Shown: piece by piece, positions 34,733-44,729 of the stretch
Numbering within the stretch: the stretch's first letter is position 1
Layout of the letters: each line of letters begins with the position of its first letter
Assembly: GCF_004519315.1 (NCBI RefSeq)
Contig: NZ_SOZE01000002.1
Span: 310,001 to 374,000, forward strand
Origin: Mucilaginibacter psychrotolerans
GTDB lineage: Bacteria; Bacteroidota; Bacteroidia; Sphingobacteriales; Sphingobacteriaceae
Direction of reading: 5' to 3'
Length of the DNA stretch: 64,000 nt
Notes under the pieces: generated by a model
Seen by the model: only the letters and a program-made list of their open reading frames with translations
Told to the model about the DNA's origin: nothing
Databases searched by the model: none
Position numbers and translations under genes: made by a program

Positions 34733-37700
34733 TTATTGATAAGGTACTATGCCAGTCATGTTGGTTATGTTGCGTATCACGTTATCCAGTTCGTCGGCAG
34801 ATATTTTAAGGTAATTTAATATTTGTGTACGGGCTTCCTCGCTATCCCTGGCATCATCAAGTAGTGGCAACAAGCCCATAATGCGGGCAAGTGGCGCCCT
34901 TATTATGTGTGATTGCATCCAGGATATCTCCTTCAGTTTTTCGTTTTGTTGCTCTATGGCTTCTACGTAATGTAGCCTTTCAGTAACATCATTGGCAACG
35001 ATTACACGGGCATCTATCCCCCGGTAATCAATATCATTGCTTTTAATCTCTACGAATATAATTTCGCCGGTTTTCTTTTTATGCCGTATAGTCCCCGGCA
35101 AGTTAAACCGGCTCGATTTTCCACGTTCTTCTAAAATCGCTTGCAACGCTGGTACATCTTCTGGCGGCCTTATATCTTTTATGGTCATGGATAAAAACTC
35201 GTCGCGCGAGTAGCCGTAATGCGCTAAAGCCGAATTATTTACATCCAGAAACATGAGCGTGTCCTTAGCAAAAACCATTTTTGGCAGTGGGCTTGAATGG
35301 AAAAGTTCGCTATAACGCTTTTCCGAATCTATTAAACGGTGTTCAGTTAGTTTGCGCGTCGTTATATCTTTAATATATACCGAAAGTCCATTGATTGATG
35401 GGTATGCACTTATTTCATACCATTTTTCTAACGGAGCGTAATAGTCTTCGAAATGCACCGCCCTGTTTGTAGATACCGCCAAATGATATTGCCGGTAGGA
35501 TTCAGAGTCTACCGAATCGGCAAATACATCCCATAAGTTGTTATAGAGAATCTTCGCACGTGGCTTGCCCAATACTTTTTCGGCCATGATGTTCCAATAG
35601 GTCACCACCCAGTTTTTGTCGACGGCAAAAAAAGCATCGCCTATACTCTCCAGTATAACATTACGCTCTTCAAGCGCGGCTTTCGCGTTTATTTGCGCTT
35701 TTAAGCGGCCATCTATATCCTGAAAACTACCGTAAACCCTTACACATTCGCCATTAACAAATTCCGACTCGCTCACAACACGCACCCAACGTATATTGCC
35801 TTTTGCAGTAATAATTTGCAATTCAACATCAATAGGGGTCCCATTTTGAATTGCACCTTGCATTAGCCGGATAATGGTATCCCTGTCATGCCCTTCGCGA
35901 TAAAAGCTGGCACCGGTTTGTGCAGTGGGTTCGTAATCTGGTTCAACCTCATGTAGCTGCTTGGTTATCTTTGACCAAAACAGCGTTCCTTTTTTCACAT
36001 TTAATTCCCAACCACCAACCATGGCCAGGCCCGCAACCTTATCTAATAAGTTCTTAAGCTCTATTTTATCGGTGATATCTTTTCCAACGGCAAAAACGAG
36101 GCCTTCTTCGGCAGAATTACTGGCTGTCCACGAGAGCCATATAACCTTGCCGGATTTGTGGAGAAACCTGTTTTCGAAAGAGAGTGTTTGCTCGTTTCGG
36201 CTGAAACTATGTAAACGCTTTCTGCTCGCATCCCGGTCATCCGGGTGAAGTAAACTGAACAGTGGTTTGGCCAGTATCTCTTCTTTAGAATAGCCTAGTA
36301 GCCTGCACATGGCTGGATTAACTTTCTTAAAATAACCGTCGGCACCAATAATGCAAATAATGTCTGGCGCAAAATTAAAAACCTGATTTAGATTCTGCTC
36401 CAGTTGCTTCCGTCTTATCTCCGTTCCAAAATGGGTGCTAAACTTCTCGAATAAGGCGGGCCAGTTGTCGTCTGGCAACCGATCGGTGCCAAGGCCAAGT
36501 AACAGGGCGCCAATAGTTATATTGTCGGCAATGAGCGGGATGGAGTAGGCCATGGCTAATCCTGCTTTCTTTGCTGCGTCTCTCCGCAGGAAGTCTTTCC
36601 GCTCGCCCAGGTTATCCCAGAATTGGATATTGCCGGTAGCCCATGCTGTGCCGGGTAGCCCTTCGCCTTTCACAAAACTTTTAAATTGCGCGCTTTCGAG
36701 ATAGAAATCTTTCATTTCATCACTGTCGGAAAGATGAGATGTTAAAGTGATTTTATTTTTATCGGCACCTATGAGCCATACCTCGGCCATTGAAAAGTTG
36801 CCAAAAGCAACCAGCCTTTGCAACAGCTTATCCAGCAGAACAGGTAATGCCAGGGCATCGTTGAATATAATGCTGGTATCCGCAAGCAATGCGGCCTGTA
36901 TCTCTTCGGTTTTACGCTTGGTTACATCCCTTTCAACAGATATCCAATGGGTGTACCAGCCTTTTTCGTCGGCCACGGGGGTAACTGTAAAGTTAACCCA
37001 AAACGCCTCGCCGCTTTTTTTATAGTTGATCAACGTGCTTTCGCAGGGTTCCCAATTTCGTAAGCATTTGCTCAAATGCCCTAGCTGGGCTTTATCTGTT
37101 TTAGGCCCCTGCAATAGGCGTGGCGTTTTTCCTATAACTTCTTCGGCAGTATAGCCGGTCATCCGGGTAAAAGCTTCGTTTACGTATAAAATACGAGGGC
37201 CGGGTTCATCAAAAGGCTCTGCCTCGGTAATTAGTACAGCATCTGTGGTGTTGGTAATTACCGATTCGAGCAGTTTGAGATGATGGTCTTCCTTTTTTTG
37301 TTTGGTGATATCCCGTATAAACATGGATATGCCACCAGCAGATGGGTAAATGCGGTTTTCTTGCCAGCGTTGCGCGGTCGGATAAAAATCTTCATTGCAG
37401 ATATAAATTTTTTCGGCAAACGCCTTCTGGATGGCCTTATACGTAGCGGTATTTTCTTGATTCTGGAAAACGTCCCAAATATGTTTTCCAATCATTGCTG
37501 AAAGATCCATGCTCAGCATGGTTAATACCTGTTTATTTACATAGGTATAACACAGGTTTTCATCTAAGGCAATAAAACCATCGGTCATGGTTTCCAGCAA
37601 CCCACTTATTTGTTCGGTTTGTTGCCTAAAATCCGCTTCCATTCTTTTTTGGGCGGTTATGTCGGCAAAGTTGCAAGCTACTGCCTCAATTTCAGGCTCG

Positions 37701-38020
37701 TTAAGCAAGTTGGTAAAGGTGCACTGCACCCAAATATATTTACCGCAGGCGTGTTGTAACCGGAATGTGCTGCTTTGGGTTGGCCCATTAGCTAAAACGC
37801 TGCTTAATAAGACACTAACGTGCGGCAGGTCGTCTGGATGTATCGTGTTTGTAAAGGAGCCTTTAGGTAAGCCAGTGTCTTGCCAGCCAAGGATTTTATG
37901 CGCAGAGTAACTACCATAGATTACCGCAAGCGATGTATCCAATAAAATCAAGCCGAAAAAACTGTTTTCCAGCAGTTTTTCAATACGGTTTTCTGTACCT
38001 ATCAGCCTTTGGTTTGTCAT
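34733..38020 (-). CDS. multi-PAS/GAF sensor protein ending in a dimerisation domain without an ATPase domain
   Basis: 1095 residues, no membrane segment. Successive PAS/PAC modules occur at about residues 15-120, 135-235, 245-370, 545-650, 670-780, 790-890 and 905-1020 (markers: NPDFAD-like FNFAPDIICIIGADGYFKKV, YVNEAFTRMTGYTAEEVIGK, WVVTYWNIMAEKVLG). One GAF-like domain lies at about 380-530 (GNFSMAEVWLIG, AYSIPLIADNITIGALLLG). The last 70 residues are a HisKA-like helix pair with MQSHIIRAPLARIMGLLPLL, where the His would be phosphorylated, and then the protein stops. No HATPase N- or G-box is present before the end or downstream. It may be a signal-input protein acting through a partner kinase, or a truncated kinase. 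Confidence 0.88.
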   Translation of the reverse strand: MTNQRLIGTENRIEKLLENSFFGLILLDTSLAVIYGSYSAHKILGWQDTGLPKGSFTNTIHPDDLPHVSVLLSSVLANGPTQSSTFRLQHACGKYIWVQCTFTNLLNEPEIEAVACNFADITAQKRMEADFRQQTEQISGLLETMTDGFIALDENLCYTYVNKQVLTMLSMDLSAMIGKHIWDVFQNQENTATYKAIQKAFAEKIYICNEDFYPTAQRWQENRIYPSAGGISMFIRDITKQKKEDHHLKLLESVITNTTDAVLITEAEPFDEPGPRILYVNEAFTRMTGYTAEEVIGKTPRLLQGPKTDKAQLGHLSKCLRNWEPCESTLINYKKSGEAFWVNFTVTPVADEKGWYTHWISVERDVTKRKTEEIQAALLADTSIIFNDALALPVLLDKLLQRLVAFGNFSMAEVWLIGADKNKITLTSHLSDSDEMKDFYLESAQFKSFVKGEGLPGTAWATGNIQFWDNLGERKDFLRRDAAKKAGLAMAYSIPLIADNITIGALLLGLGTDRLPDDNWPALFEKFSTHFGTEIRRKQLEQNLNQVFNFAPDIICIIGADGYFKKVNPAMCRLLGYSKEEILAKPLFSLLHPDDRDASRKRLHSFSRNEQTLSFENRFLHKSGKVIWLSWTASNSAEEGLVFAVGKDITDKIELKNLLDKVAGLAMVGGWELNVKKGTLFWSKITKQLHEVEPDYEPTAQTGASFYREGHDRDTIIRLMQGAIQNGTPIDVELQIITAKGNIRWVRVVSESEFVNGECVRVYGSFQDIDGRLKAQINAKAALEERNVILESIGDAFFAVDKNWVVTYWNIMAEKVLGKPRAKILYNNLWDVFADSVDSESYRQYHLAVSTNRAVHFEDYYAPLEKWYEISAYPSINGLSVYIKDITTRKLTEHRLIDSEKRYSELFHSSPLPKMVFAKDTLMFLDVNNSALAHYGYSRDEFLSMTIKDIRPPEDVPALQAILEERGKSSRFNLPGTIRHKKKTGEIIFVEIKSNDIDYRGIDARVIVANDVTERLHYVEAIEQQNEKLKEISWMQSHIIRAPLARIMGLLPLLDDARDSEEARTQILNYLKISADELDNVIRNITNMTGIVPYQ

Positions 38021-38450
38021 TTAATAATTCAATAATTGGCAGCAAAATATTAAGACAACCTAATTGGGGGTTAGGGATCTTTACTTCGTTTGAAGTTTAG
38101 TTCAAGGTTCCCGTTTTAGGTTATTGCACACCCATGGCTAAAACCGAGCCAATATCATTGACAATTACAGCGACGCAACGTGCAAAAGCTACGGATACAG
38201 CTTGTTGTACGTTGCGGTCGAAGGAAAGTTATTTAAATTATTCCCTAAAGGCGTATTTATTTATGTGTTTTATATTGCTTCATTAATAATGCCGCCCCAA
38301 ATTTTGTAGCCTGCTGAGTTGTAGCGCCCGGTGCGGTAATTGCTTATGTTTTTGTATGGGCATCGAATTATAAATATTAATATCATGTTGTTGCATATTG
38401 CCGGTTTATGCGGTAATATGATTATATTAGGTACTTCAATAACCCCTGTT
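38021..38450. other. 430-bp spacer upstream of the DUF1080 gene
   Basis: It contains an imperfect inverted repeat near 38171-38221 (core CGCAACGT with ACGTTGCG) of unknown role. An in-frame extension of the DUF1080 gene from 38340 gives an implausible N-terminus before the signal peptide and is not counted. Nothing else supported. Confidence 0.35.
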
Positions 38451-39299
38451 ATGAAACCCGCTAAACCACTATCCACGCTACTGTTGTGTGCCCTGATCTT
38501 CGGCACTACCGCATCGCTGAAATCCGATAAATGGGAGGCGCTTTTCAATGGCAAGGACCTCAGCGGATGGGATACCTATATCGGCCCCGATCTCGACGAT
38601 AAGGGTAAACCCATTACCGGTATCCCCATCGGCTTAAATAGCGATCCCAAACAAGTTTTTACCGTAATAAAACAGAATGGGGAAAAGGTTATTCGTGTAT
38701 CTGGCGAGAATTGGGGTGCTATCTCCACAAAAAAGGAGTACGGCAACTACCACTTACAACTACAGTTTAAGTGGGGCGCGCTTACCTGGGGCCAGAAAAA
38801 GGGGCAGAAGATGGATAGCGGCCTTTTATATCATTCTGTTGGGAAATATGGTGCCGATTACGGCGCCTGGATGCGGTCGCAAGAGTTTCAGATAGAGCAG
38901 GGCAATTGCGGCGATTACTGGGGCGTAGCAGGTGGCATGGCCGATATACCCGTTATACGCCGTTACCAGAAAGATTATATTTACAACGTAGGCGGTATTA
39001 TGAACACCTTTAGCGAAGACAGCCCGCAAGGCAGGCATTGCATTAAAGGCGGTGACGCCGAAAACCCCAAAGGCGAATGGAACACGCTGGATTTGTATTG
39101 CAACGGCGATACCAGCATCCACGTGATAAACGATAAAGTGATGATGGTACTATACCACAGCAGGCAGATGGAAAACGGACAGCCGAAGCCACTAACCAAA
39201 GGCAAATTGCAAATACAATCTGAAGGAGCCGAAGTGTTTTATAAAGATATACAAATACAGCCTATTACCCAGCTGCCTGTAGAGCTGGTTAAGCAATAA
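38451..39299 (+). CDS. exported DUF1080 (3-keto-disaccharide hydrolase-like) protein
   Basis: 282 residues from the ATG at 38451, which places a signal peptide (LSTLLLCALIFGTTASL) at the N-terminus. The domain begins WEALFNGKDLSGWDTYIGPD, the standard DUF1080 opening. It continues YGNYHLQLQFKWG, DSGLLYHSVGKYG, MRSQEFQIEQGNCGDYW and YCNGDTSIHVINDKV, a concanavalin-like beta sandwich. Some members hydrolyse 3-keto-glycosides; others are binding modules. It is upstream of a GH3 enzyme on the same strand but 530 bp away, so they need not be cotranscribed. Confidence 0.9.
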   Translation: MKPAKPLSTLLLCALIFGTTASLKSDKWEALFNGKDLSGWDTYIGPDLDDKGKPITGIPIGLNSDPKQVFTVIKQNGEKVIRVSGENWGAISTKKEYGNYHLQLQFKWGALTWGQKKGQKMDSGLLYHSVGKYGADYGAWMRSQEFQIEQGNCGDYWGVAGGMADIPVIRRYQKDYIYNVGGIMNTFSEDSPQGRHCIKGGDAENPKGEWNTLDLYCNGDTSIHVINDKVMMVLYHSRQMENGQPKPLTKGKLQIQSEGAEVFYKDIQIQPITQLPVELVKQ

Positions 39300-39829
39300 C
39301 ACCTGCATGCTTTTTTCCGGCTTCCGCCTACTTGCGAATGATTTGCGCGTGCGCCCGGTATAAAACCCACACCCCTCTTCCATCGATAGGCAGCCTCAAC
39401 CTATACGCTGCCCATACCAATCATCGCTAAAACGAGGTGTTTATTACAAATACGCTTACCGATGCGCAGAAGCCATTGAAATACATGCGATAAATTTTAT
39501 CAATAAAATAATGTTAGTATAATACGCTAACTACTTGCTATTTAAAAAATAAATATCTACCATTGTGTATCATTGACACATTGTCTGTTTTGTGTTGATA
39601 ATAAACCAATTAATAAATACAATTTCAGTATAGTGGTGATTTAACCACAGAGAACACAGAGGAAAAAACCGGAGTTACACAGAGAACTTAGCAAATGGTT
39701 AATGAGTTTTTCTTTGCGGCTTAGCGTCTTTGCGTGATAATTACGTACGATAATCGCTGTGAGCCTATGTGTAATCTCTGCACCGTATAGTTAAATAGAG
39801 ATGCAATTAAAAAATAATAAACCCAATAT
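39300..39829. other. 530-bp spacer with a dispersed repeat
   Basis: Apart from the repeat at 39643-39740, the spacer is AT-rich with no ORF or RNA gene seen. Confidence 0.35.
39643..39740. repeat. dispersed 'ACCACAGAGAACACAGAGG' repeat
   Basis: ACCACAGAGAACACAGAGG, TTACACAGAGAAC and the opposing CTTAGCGTCTTTGCGTG form a loose palindrome related to those at 10462-10575 and 42171-42236. Confidence 0.5.
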
Positions 39830-42160
39830 ATGAAAAGAAAGTACCTCCTGCTGGTGGGCCTGCTACCGGCTTTGGCTTCGGCACAAACCAAATACACCGA
39901 AAGTAAAAACGGCGACGTAGTTACGGTTACCAATACCGGCGGACAAAAGCTAGGCTACTCGGCAACATCGGGCGTAAAAATTCTAACGGTTGACGGCCTG
40001 GCCTTTAAGGACCTCAACAAAAACGGCAAACTGGATAAGTACGAAGACTGGCGCTTACCTGTTGACGTACGCGCTAAGGACCTTGCCGGCAAAATGAGTG
40101 TGGAGCAAATTGCCGGGCTGATGCTGTACAGCCGCCACCAAATGATACCCACTATACCCGTAGGGCCCTTTGCAGGGACTTATAATGGTAAAAATTTGGC
40201 CGAAAGCGGCCTTAATGCCTGGGATCTGTCAGACCAGCAAAAGGATTTTTTAACTAAAGATAACGTGCGCCACGTGCTTATCACCTCGGTGCAAAGCCCC
40301 GAGGTTGCCGCCAGGTGGAACAATAACGCACAAGCATTGGTAGAAGGCATCGGCCTGGGCATCCCAAACAACAACAGTTCAGACCCGCGGCATGGCACGG
40401 TAGCCAACGCCGAATTCAACGCCGGCGCAGGCGGTAATATCTCTATGTGGCCGGGCTCGTTGGGTATGGCTGCAACATTCGATCCATCGGTTACCCAGGA
40501 TTTCGGGCACATTGCCGCGCAGGAATACCGTGCGCTTGGGATTGCTACCGCCCTATCGCCGCAGGTGGATATTGCGACCGACCCACGCTGGAACCGCTTT
40601 AGCGGCACCTTTGGCGAAGACCCCGCACTGGCCGCAGATATGGCAAGGGCTTATATCGATGGTTTCCAAACCTCTACCGGCGATACAGAAATTAAAAATG
40701 GCTGGGGGTTTAACAGCGTGAACGCTATGGTGAAACACTGGCCAGGCGGCGGCTCAGGCGAAGGCGGGCGCGATGCGCATTATGGTTTCGGCAAGTATGC
40801 CGTGTACCCGGGCAACAATTTCCAGCAGCATTTGATCCCTTTTACCCAGGGTGCTTTTAAACTGAACGGCAAAACCGGCGTAGCCGCTGCCGTGATGCCT
40901 TACTACACCATCAGCTGGAAACAGGATACCAAAAACCACGAGGACGTGGCAAACAACTATAACAAATACATTATTACCGATCTGCTGCGCAATAAATACA
41001 AATACGATGGCGTGGTATGTACCGACTGGCTGGTAACCGGCGACGAAACCGTTATCAATAGCTTCCTCTCAGGTAAATCATGGGGGATGGAAAAAGCCAC
41101 TATTGCCCAGCGCCATTACAAGATACTAATGGCTGGTGTAGACCAGTTTGGCGGCAATAATGATATGGTACCGGTGATAGATGCCTACCAAATGGGTGTT
41201 AAAGAACATGGCGAAGCCTTTATGCGTGCCCGTTTCGAGCAATCAGCAGTGCGTTTGCTCCGCGGGATTTTCCGCACCGGCCTTTTCGAAAACCCATACC
41301 TGGATGTAGATGTTACCCAAAAGACCGTGGGTAACCCCGACTTTATGGCGGCAGGTTACCAGGCGCAGCTAAAATCAATTGTAATGCTGAAGAACAAAGG
41401 CGGCGTACTGCCCCTGCAAACCGGCAAAACCGTTTATGTGCCCAAAAAATTCACCCCGGCAGGCAAGAACTTCCTGGGTATGCCTTATCCCGAAAAAACC
41501 GAGTATCCGGTAAACATGGAAACGGTGAGGAAATATTTTAAGGTGACCGACAATCCCGACTCTGCCGATTATGCGCTGGTGTTCATTGCCAGTCCGATTG
41601 GCCATGGCGGCTACAATGCCGATGATGTGGCAGCAGGCGGTAATGGCTATCTGCCGGTATCCTTACAATACGGTACCTATACCGCCACAACTGCACGTGA
41701 TACCAGCATTGCCGGCGGCGACCCGCTGGAGAAATTCACCAACCGCAGCTATAAAAACAAATCGGAAACCTCAACCAACGTAACCGATTTGGCTATGGTG
41801 ACCGATACCTACGCCAAAATGAAGGGTAAACCGGTAATCGTATCGATAAACGTAAGCAACCCGATGGTGTTTGCCGAACTGGAAAAACAGGCCAGTGCCA
41901 TCATTGCCGATTTTGGCGTGCAGGGCCAGGCCAGCCTGGATATCCTTACCGGCAAAGCAGAACCATCGGCCTTATTGCCGTTACAGATGCCTTTGGATAT
42001 GAATGTGGTTGAAGCACAGTTTGAAGATGTTCCGCACGATATGAAAGTATATGTAGACAGCGAAGGTCACAGCTACGATTTCGGTTACGGTTTGAACTGG
42101 AAAGGCGTGATAAAAGATGCACGTACAGCTAAGTATGTGAAGCTGTCGGCAAAACCATAG
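39830..42160 (+). CDS. exported glycoside hydrolase family 3 (beta-glucosidase-like)
   Basis: 776 residues with a signal peptide (YLLLVGLLPALASAQT). A dockerin-like GLAFKDLNKNGKLDKYEDWR follows at about 52-70. The GH3 N-terminal barrel includes RHGTVANAEFNAGAGGNISMWPGSLG, LSPQVDIATDPRWNRFSGTFGEDP, VNAMVKHWPGGGSGEGGRD and GVVCTDWLVTGDE; the Asp of CTDW is the nucleophile. The alpha/beta sandwich C-terminal domain holds SIVMLKNKGGVLPLQ and DFGVQGQASLDILTG. It hydrolyses beta-linked glucosides or xylosides; exact specificity is not readable. It is followed by a repeat and an intron remnant. Confidence 0.95.
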   Translation: MKRKYLLLVGLLPALASAQTKYTESKNGDVVTVTNTGGQKLGYSATSGVKILTVDGLAFKDLNKNGKLDKYEDWRLPVDVRAKDLAGKMSVEQIAGLMLYSRHQMIPTIPVGPFAGTYNGKNLAESGLNAWDLSDQQKDFLTKDNVRHVLITSVQSPEVAARWNNNAQALVEGIGLGIPNNNSSDPRHGTVANAEFNAGAGGNISMWPGSLGMAATFDPSVTQDFGHIAAQEYRALGIATALSPQVDIATDPRWNRFSGTFGEDPALAADMARAYIDGFQTSTGDTEIKNGWGFNSVNAMVKHWPGGGSGEGGRDAHYGFGKYAVYPGNNFQQHLIPFTQGAFKLNGKTGVAAAVMPYYTISWKQDTKNHEDVANNYNKYIITDLLRNKYKYDGVVCTDWLVTGDETVINSFLSGKSWGMEKATIAQRHYKILMAGVDQFGGNNDMVPVIDAYQMGVKEHGEAFMRARFEQSAVRLLRGIFRTGLFENPYLDVDVTQKTVGNPDFMAAGYQAQLKSIVMLKNKGGVLPLQTGKTVYVPKKFTPAGKNFLGMPYPEKTEYPVNMETVRKYFKVTDNPDSADYALVFIASPIGHGGYNADDVAAGGNGYLPVSLQYGTYTATTARDTSIAGGDPLEKFTNRSYKNKSETSTNVTDLAMVTDTYAKMKGKPVIVSINVSNPMVFAELEKQASAIIADFGVQGQASLDILTGKAEPSALLPLQMPLDMNVVEAQFEDVPHDMKVYVDSEGHSYDFGYGLNWKGVIKDARTAKYVKLSAKP

Positions 42161-42170
42161 GGCTTTGTCA

Positions 42171-42236
42171 TTAACCACAAAGGGCACAAAGATTTACACA
42201 AAGGGCGCAGAGAGAAAAACTTTGTGCCCTTTGGTG
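42171..42236. repeat. dispersed 'CACAAAGGGCACAAAG' palindromic repeat
   Basis: ACCACAAAGGGCACAAAGA followed by CTTTGTGCCCTTTGGTG is a near-perfect inverted repeat immediately after the GH3 gene. A related arm (CCTTGGTGTTCTTTGTGGT) continues at 42873-42892, on the other side of the intron remnant. Confidence 0.6.
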
Positions 42237-42247
42237 CGCCACGAGGC

Positions 42248-42868
<621 letters not shown>

Positions 42869-42952
42869 GGTTTTCCCTTGGTGTTCTTTGTGGTAAAATT
42901 CACCACCATATTGTTACCTTAGATTGCTCTCAAACCTATAAATCCAATTATA

Positions 42953-44485
42953 ATGAAACGCATGTTCCTCCTGCCGCTTATCCTGCTTTGCGCTATTGCG
43001 TCGGCACAAACGCCATTCAGCACTGTTAAAACCGATGCCGGGCAAATATCGGGCACAGAGAGCAGCGATGCCAGCGTACATATCTATAAGGGTATTCCAT
43101 TTGCCGCGCCTCCGGTCGGAAACCTACGCTGGAAAGCGCCGCAACCTGTTGCGCATTGGCGTGGCGTAAAAGCCTGTACCGATTTTTCTAAGATGCCGAT
43201 GCAGGGCAAACCCAACGAATTTGGCGTTTATACCCGCGAGTTTTTGATAAAAGATGAGCCGCTGAGCGAAGATTGCCTGTACCTTAACGTATGGACCGGC
43301 GCCAAAACCCCAATGGAGAAACGCCCGGTCATCGTATGGATTTACGGTGGCGGCTTTGTAAGCGGTGGCACCAATGTACCCATTTACGATGGCGAAGCTT
43401 TGGCTAAAAAAGGCGTGATATTGGTGAGCATCAACTACCGTGTGGGTATCTTCGGCTTTCTTGCGCACCCTGAACTCACTAAGGAATCGCCCAACCATGC
43501 ATCGGGTAATTATGGTTTGATGGACCAGCTGGCGGCTCTTAAATGGGTGAAGAAGAATATAGCAGCCTTTGGCGGCGACCCGGGTAACGTTACCATCGCC
43601 GGGCAGTCTGCAGGCGCTTTCGGGGTTAATTACCTGGTAGTATCGCCATTGGGCAAAGGGCTTTTCCATAAAGCCATTGCTGAAAGCGGCGCAGCATTCT
43701 TAACCGGACCGATCAGCGCAGGAAACCTGCAGCAGGCCGAACAAGAGGGCCTGAAAACGGCCAAAGCTCTGGGCGCAAATTCCCTTGTGGAATTGCGGGC
43801 CTTGCCGGTTGATGCCTTGCTCAAACAAATGAATGGCCGCCCCATTGTTGATGGCTATGTATTGCCGGAACCCGTAGCTGCTATATTCGCCGCCAATAAA
43901 GAAAACCAGGTGCCTGTACTAACCGGCTGGAACGAAGACGATGCTTTTGTAGGCAAGCTAAAAAATGCCGCCGATTACACCGCCGATATACAAAAACGCT
44001 ACGGCAGCCGCGCAGATGAATTTTTGAAGCTGTACCCCGGCAGCACAGATGACCAGGCAGCACGCTCGCAAATCAACTTTTCGAGGGATGTGACCTTTGG
44101 TGTGCAGAATTTTACCTGGGCCAATTTACAGAGTGCCAAAAACAAGGCTAAAGTGTACCTGTATCGCTTTACCCGCCGCATGCCGGCTACCGAAGATTTC
44201 AAAAAGTACGGGGCTTTCCATACCGGCGAGGTGGGATACGTATTCAATAATCTAAAGTATCTCAACCGCCCATTTGAGCCGGTAGACCAACAACTGGCGG
44301 ATATTATATCTTCCTACTGGGTAAACTTTGCCGAAAGCGGTAACCCCAATGGCCCTGGCCTGCCTCCATGGCCGGCTTATAACAGCAAGGACAATCAAAC
44401 CATGATCTTAAGCGAAAAACCTGCCGCCGTTTCGCTGCCCGATAAAGCGGCGCTGGAATTTATGGTAAATGATATGAGGAAATAA
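42953..44485 (+). CDS. exported type B carboxylesterase/lipase
   Basis: 510 residues with a signal peptide (MFLLPLILLCAIASAQ). It has the carboxylesterase type-B signatures EDCLYLNVWTG and GDPGNVTIAGQSAGAFGVNY, where GQSAG holds the nucleophile Ser. VWIYGGGFVSGG is the oxyanion-hole segment, and the later GAFHTGEVGYVF holds the expected catalytic His. FAESGNPNGPGLPPWPAY near the end is also typical. Likely a secreted esterase acting on acylated polysaccharide or other esters; the nearby GH3 and DUF1080 genes make glycan deacylation plausible. A terminator follows. Confidence 0.93.
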   Translation: MKRMFLLPLILLCAIASAQTPFSTVKTDAGQISGTESSDASVHIYKGIPFAAPPVGNLRWKAPQPVAHWRGVKACTDFSKMPMQGKPNEFGVYTREFLIKDEPLSEDCLYLNVWTGAKTPMEKRPVIVWIYGGGFVSGGTNVPIYDGEALAKKGVILVSINYRVGIFGFLAHPELTKESPNHASGNYGLMDQLAALKWVKKNIAAFGGDPGNVTIAGQSAGAFGVNYLVVSPLGKGLFHKAIAESGAAFLTGPISAGNLQQAEQEGLKTAKALGANSLVELRALPVDALLKQMNGRPIVDGYVLPEPVAAIFAANKENQVPVLTGWNEDDAFVGKLKNAADYTADIQKRYGSRADEFLKLYPGSTDDQAARSQINFSRDVTFGVQNFTWANLQSAKNKAKVYLYRFTRRMPATEDFKKYGAFHTGEVGYVFNNLKYLNRPFEPVDQQLADIISSYWVNFAESGNPNGPGLPPWPAYNSKDNQTMILSEKPAAVSLPDKAALEFMVNDMRK

Positions 44486-44538
44486 CGGAATAGCATACAA
44501 AAACAAAGCCTTTGCGGCCTCCGCACTTCTTTCTTTGT

Positions 44539-44583
44539 AGCTGCTTTATGGTAGGATTCTTCTATCACAAAGCAGCTTTTTTT
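44539..44583 (+). terminator. rho-independent terminator of the carboxylesterase gene
   Basis: AGCTGCTTT...AAAGCAGCT with further inner pairing (TGG/TCA, TAG/CTA) and a run of seven T. Confidence 0.85.
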
Positions 44584-44681
44584 CCGCAAAAATAACAGAT
44601 TGAAACAACAATGGTGGTGACACGATTTTGACACCTGCCTAAAATTTTTAATGCCCTGATTACCTGATAATTGCAAAGTGT

Positions 44682-44718
44682 TCACGGTGTTCACAGCGCA
44701 CGCGTGAACGCTGTGAAC
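44682..44718. repeat. 10-bp perfect inverted repeat near the helicase 3' end
   Basis: GTTCACAGCG and CGCTGTGAAC flank a 10-nt centre, just past the helicase-nuclease stop codon. No T-run on either side, so a termination role is uncertain. Confidence 0.5.
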
Positions 44719-44729
44719 GCTATTTCTGG

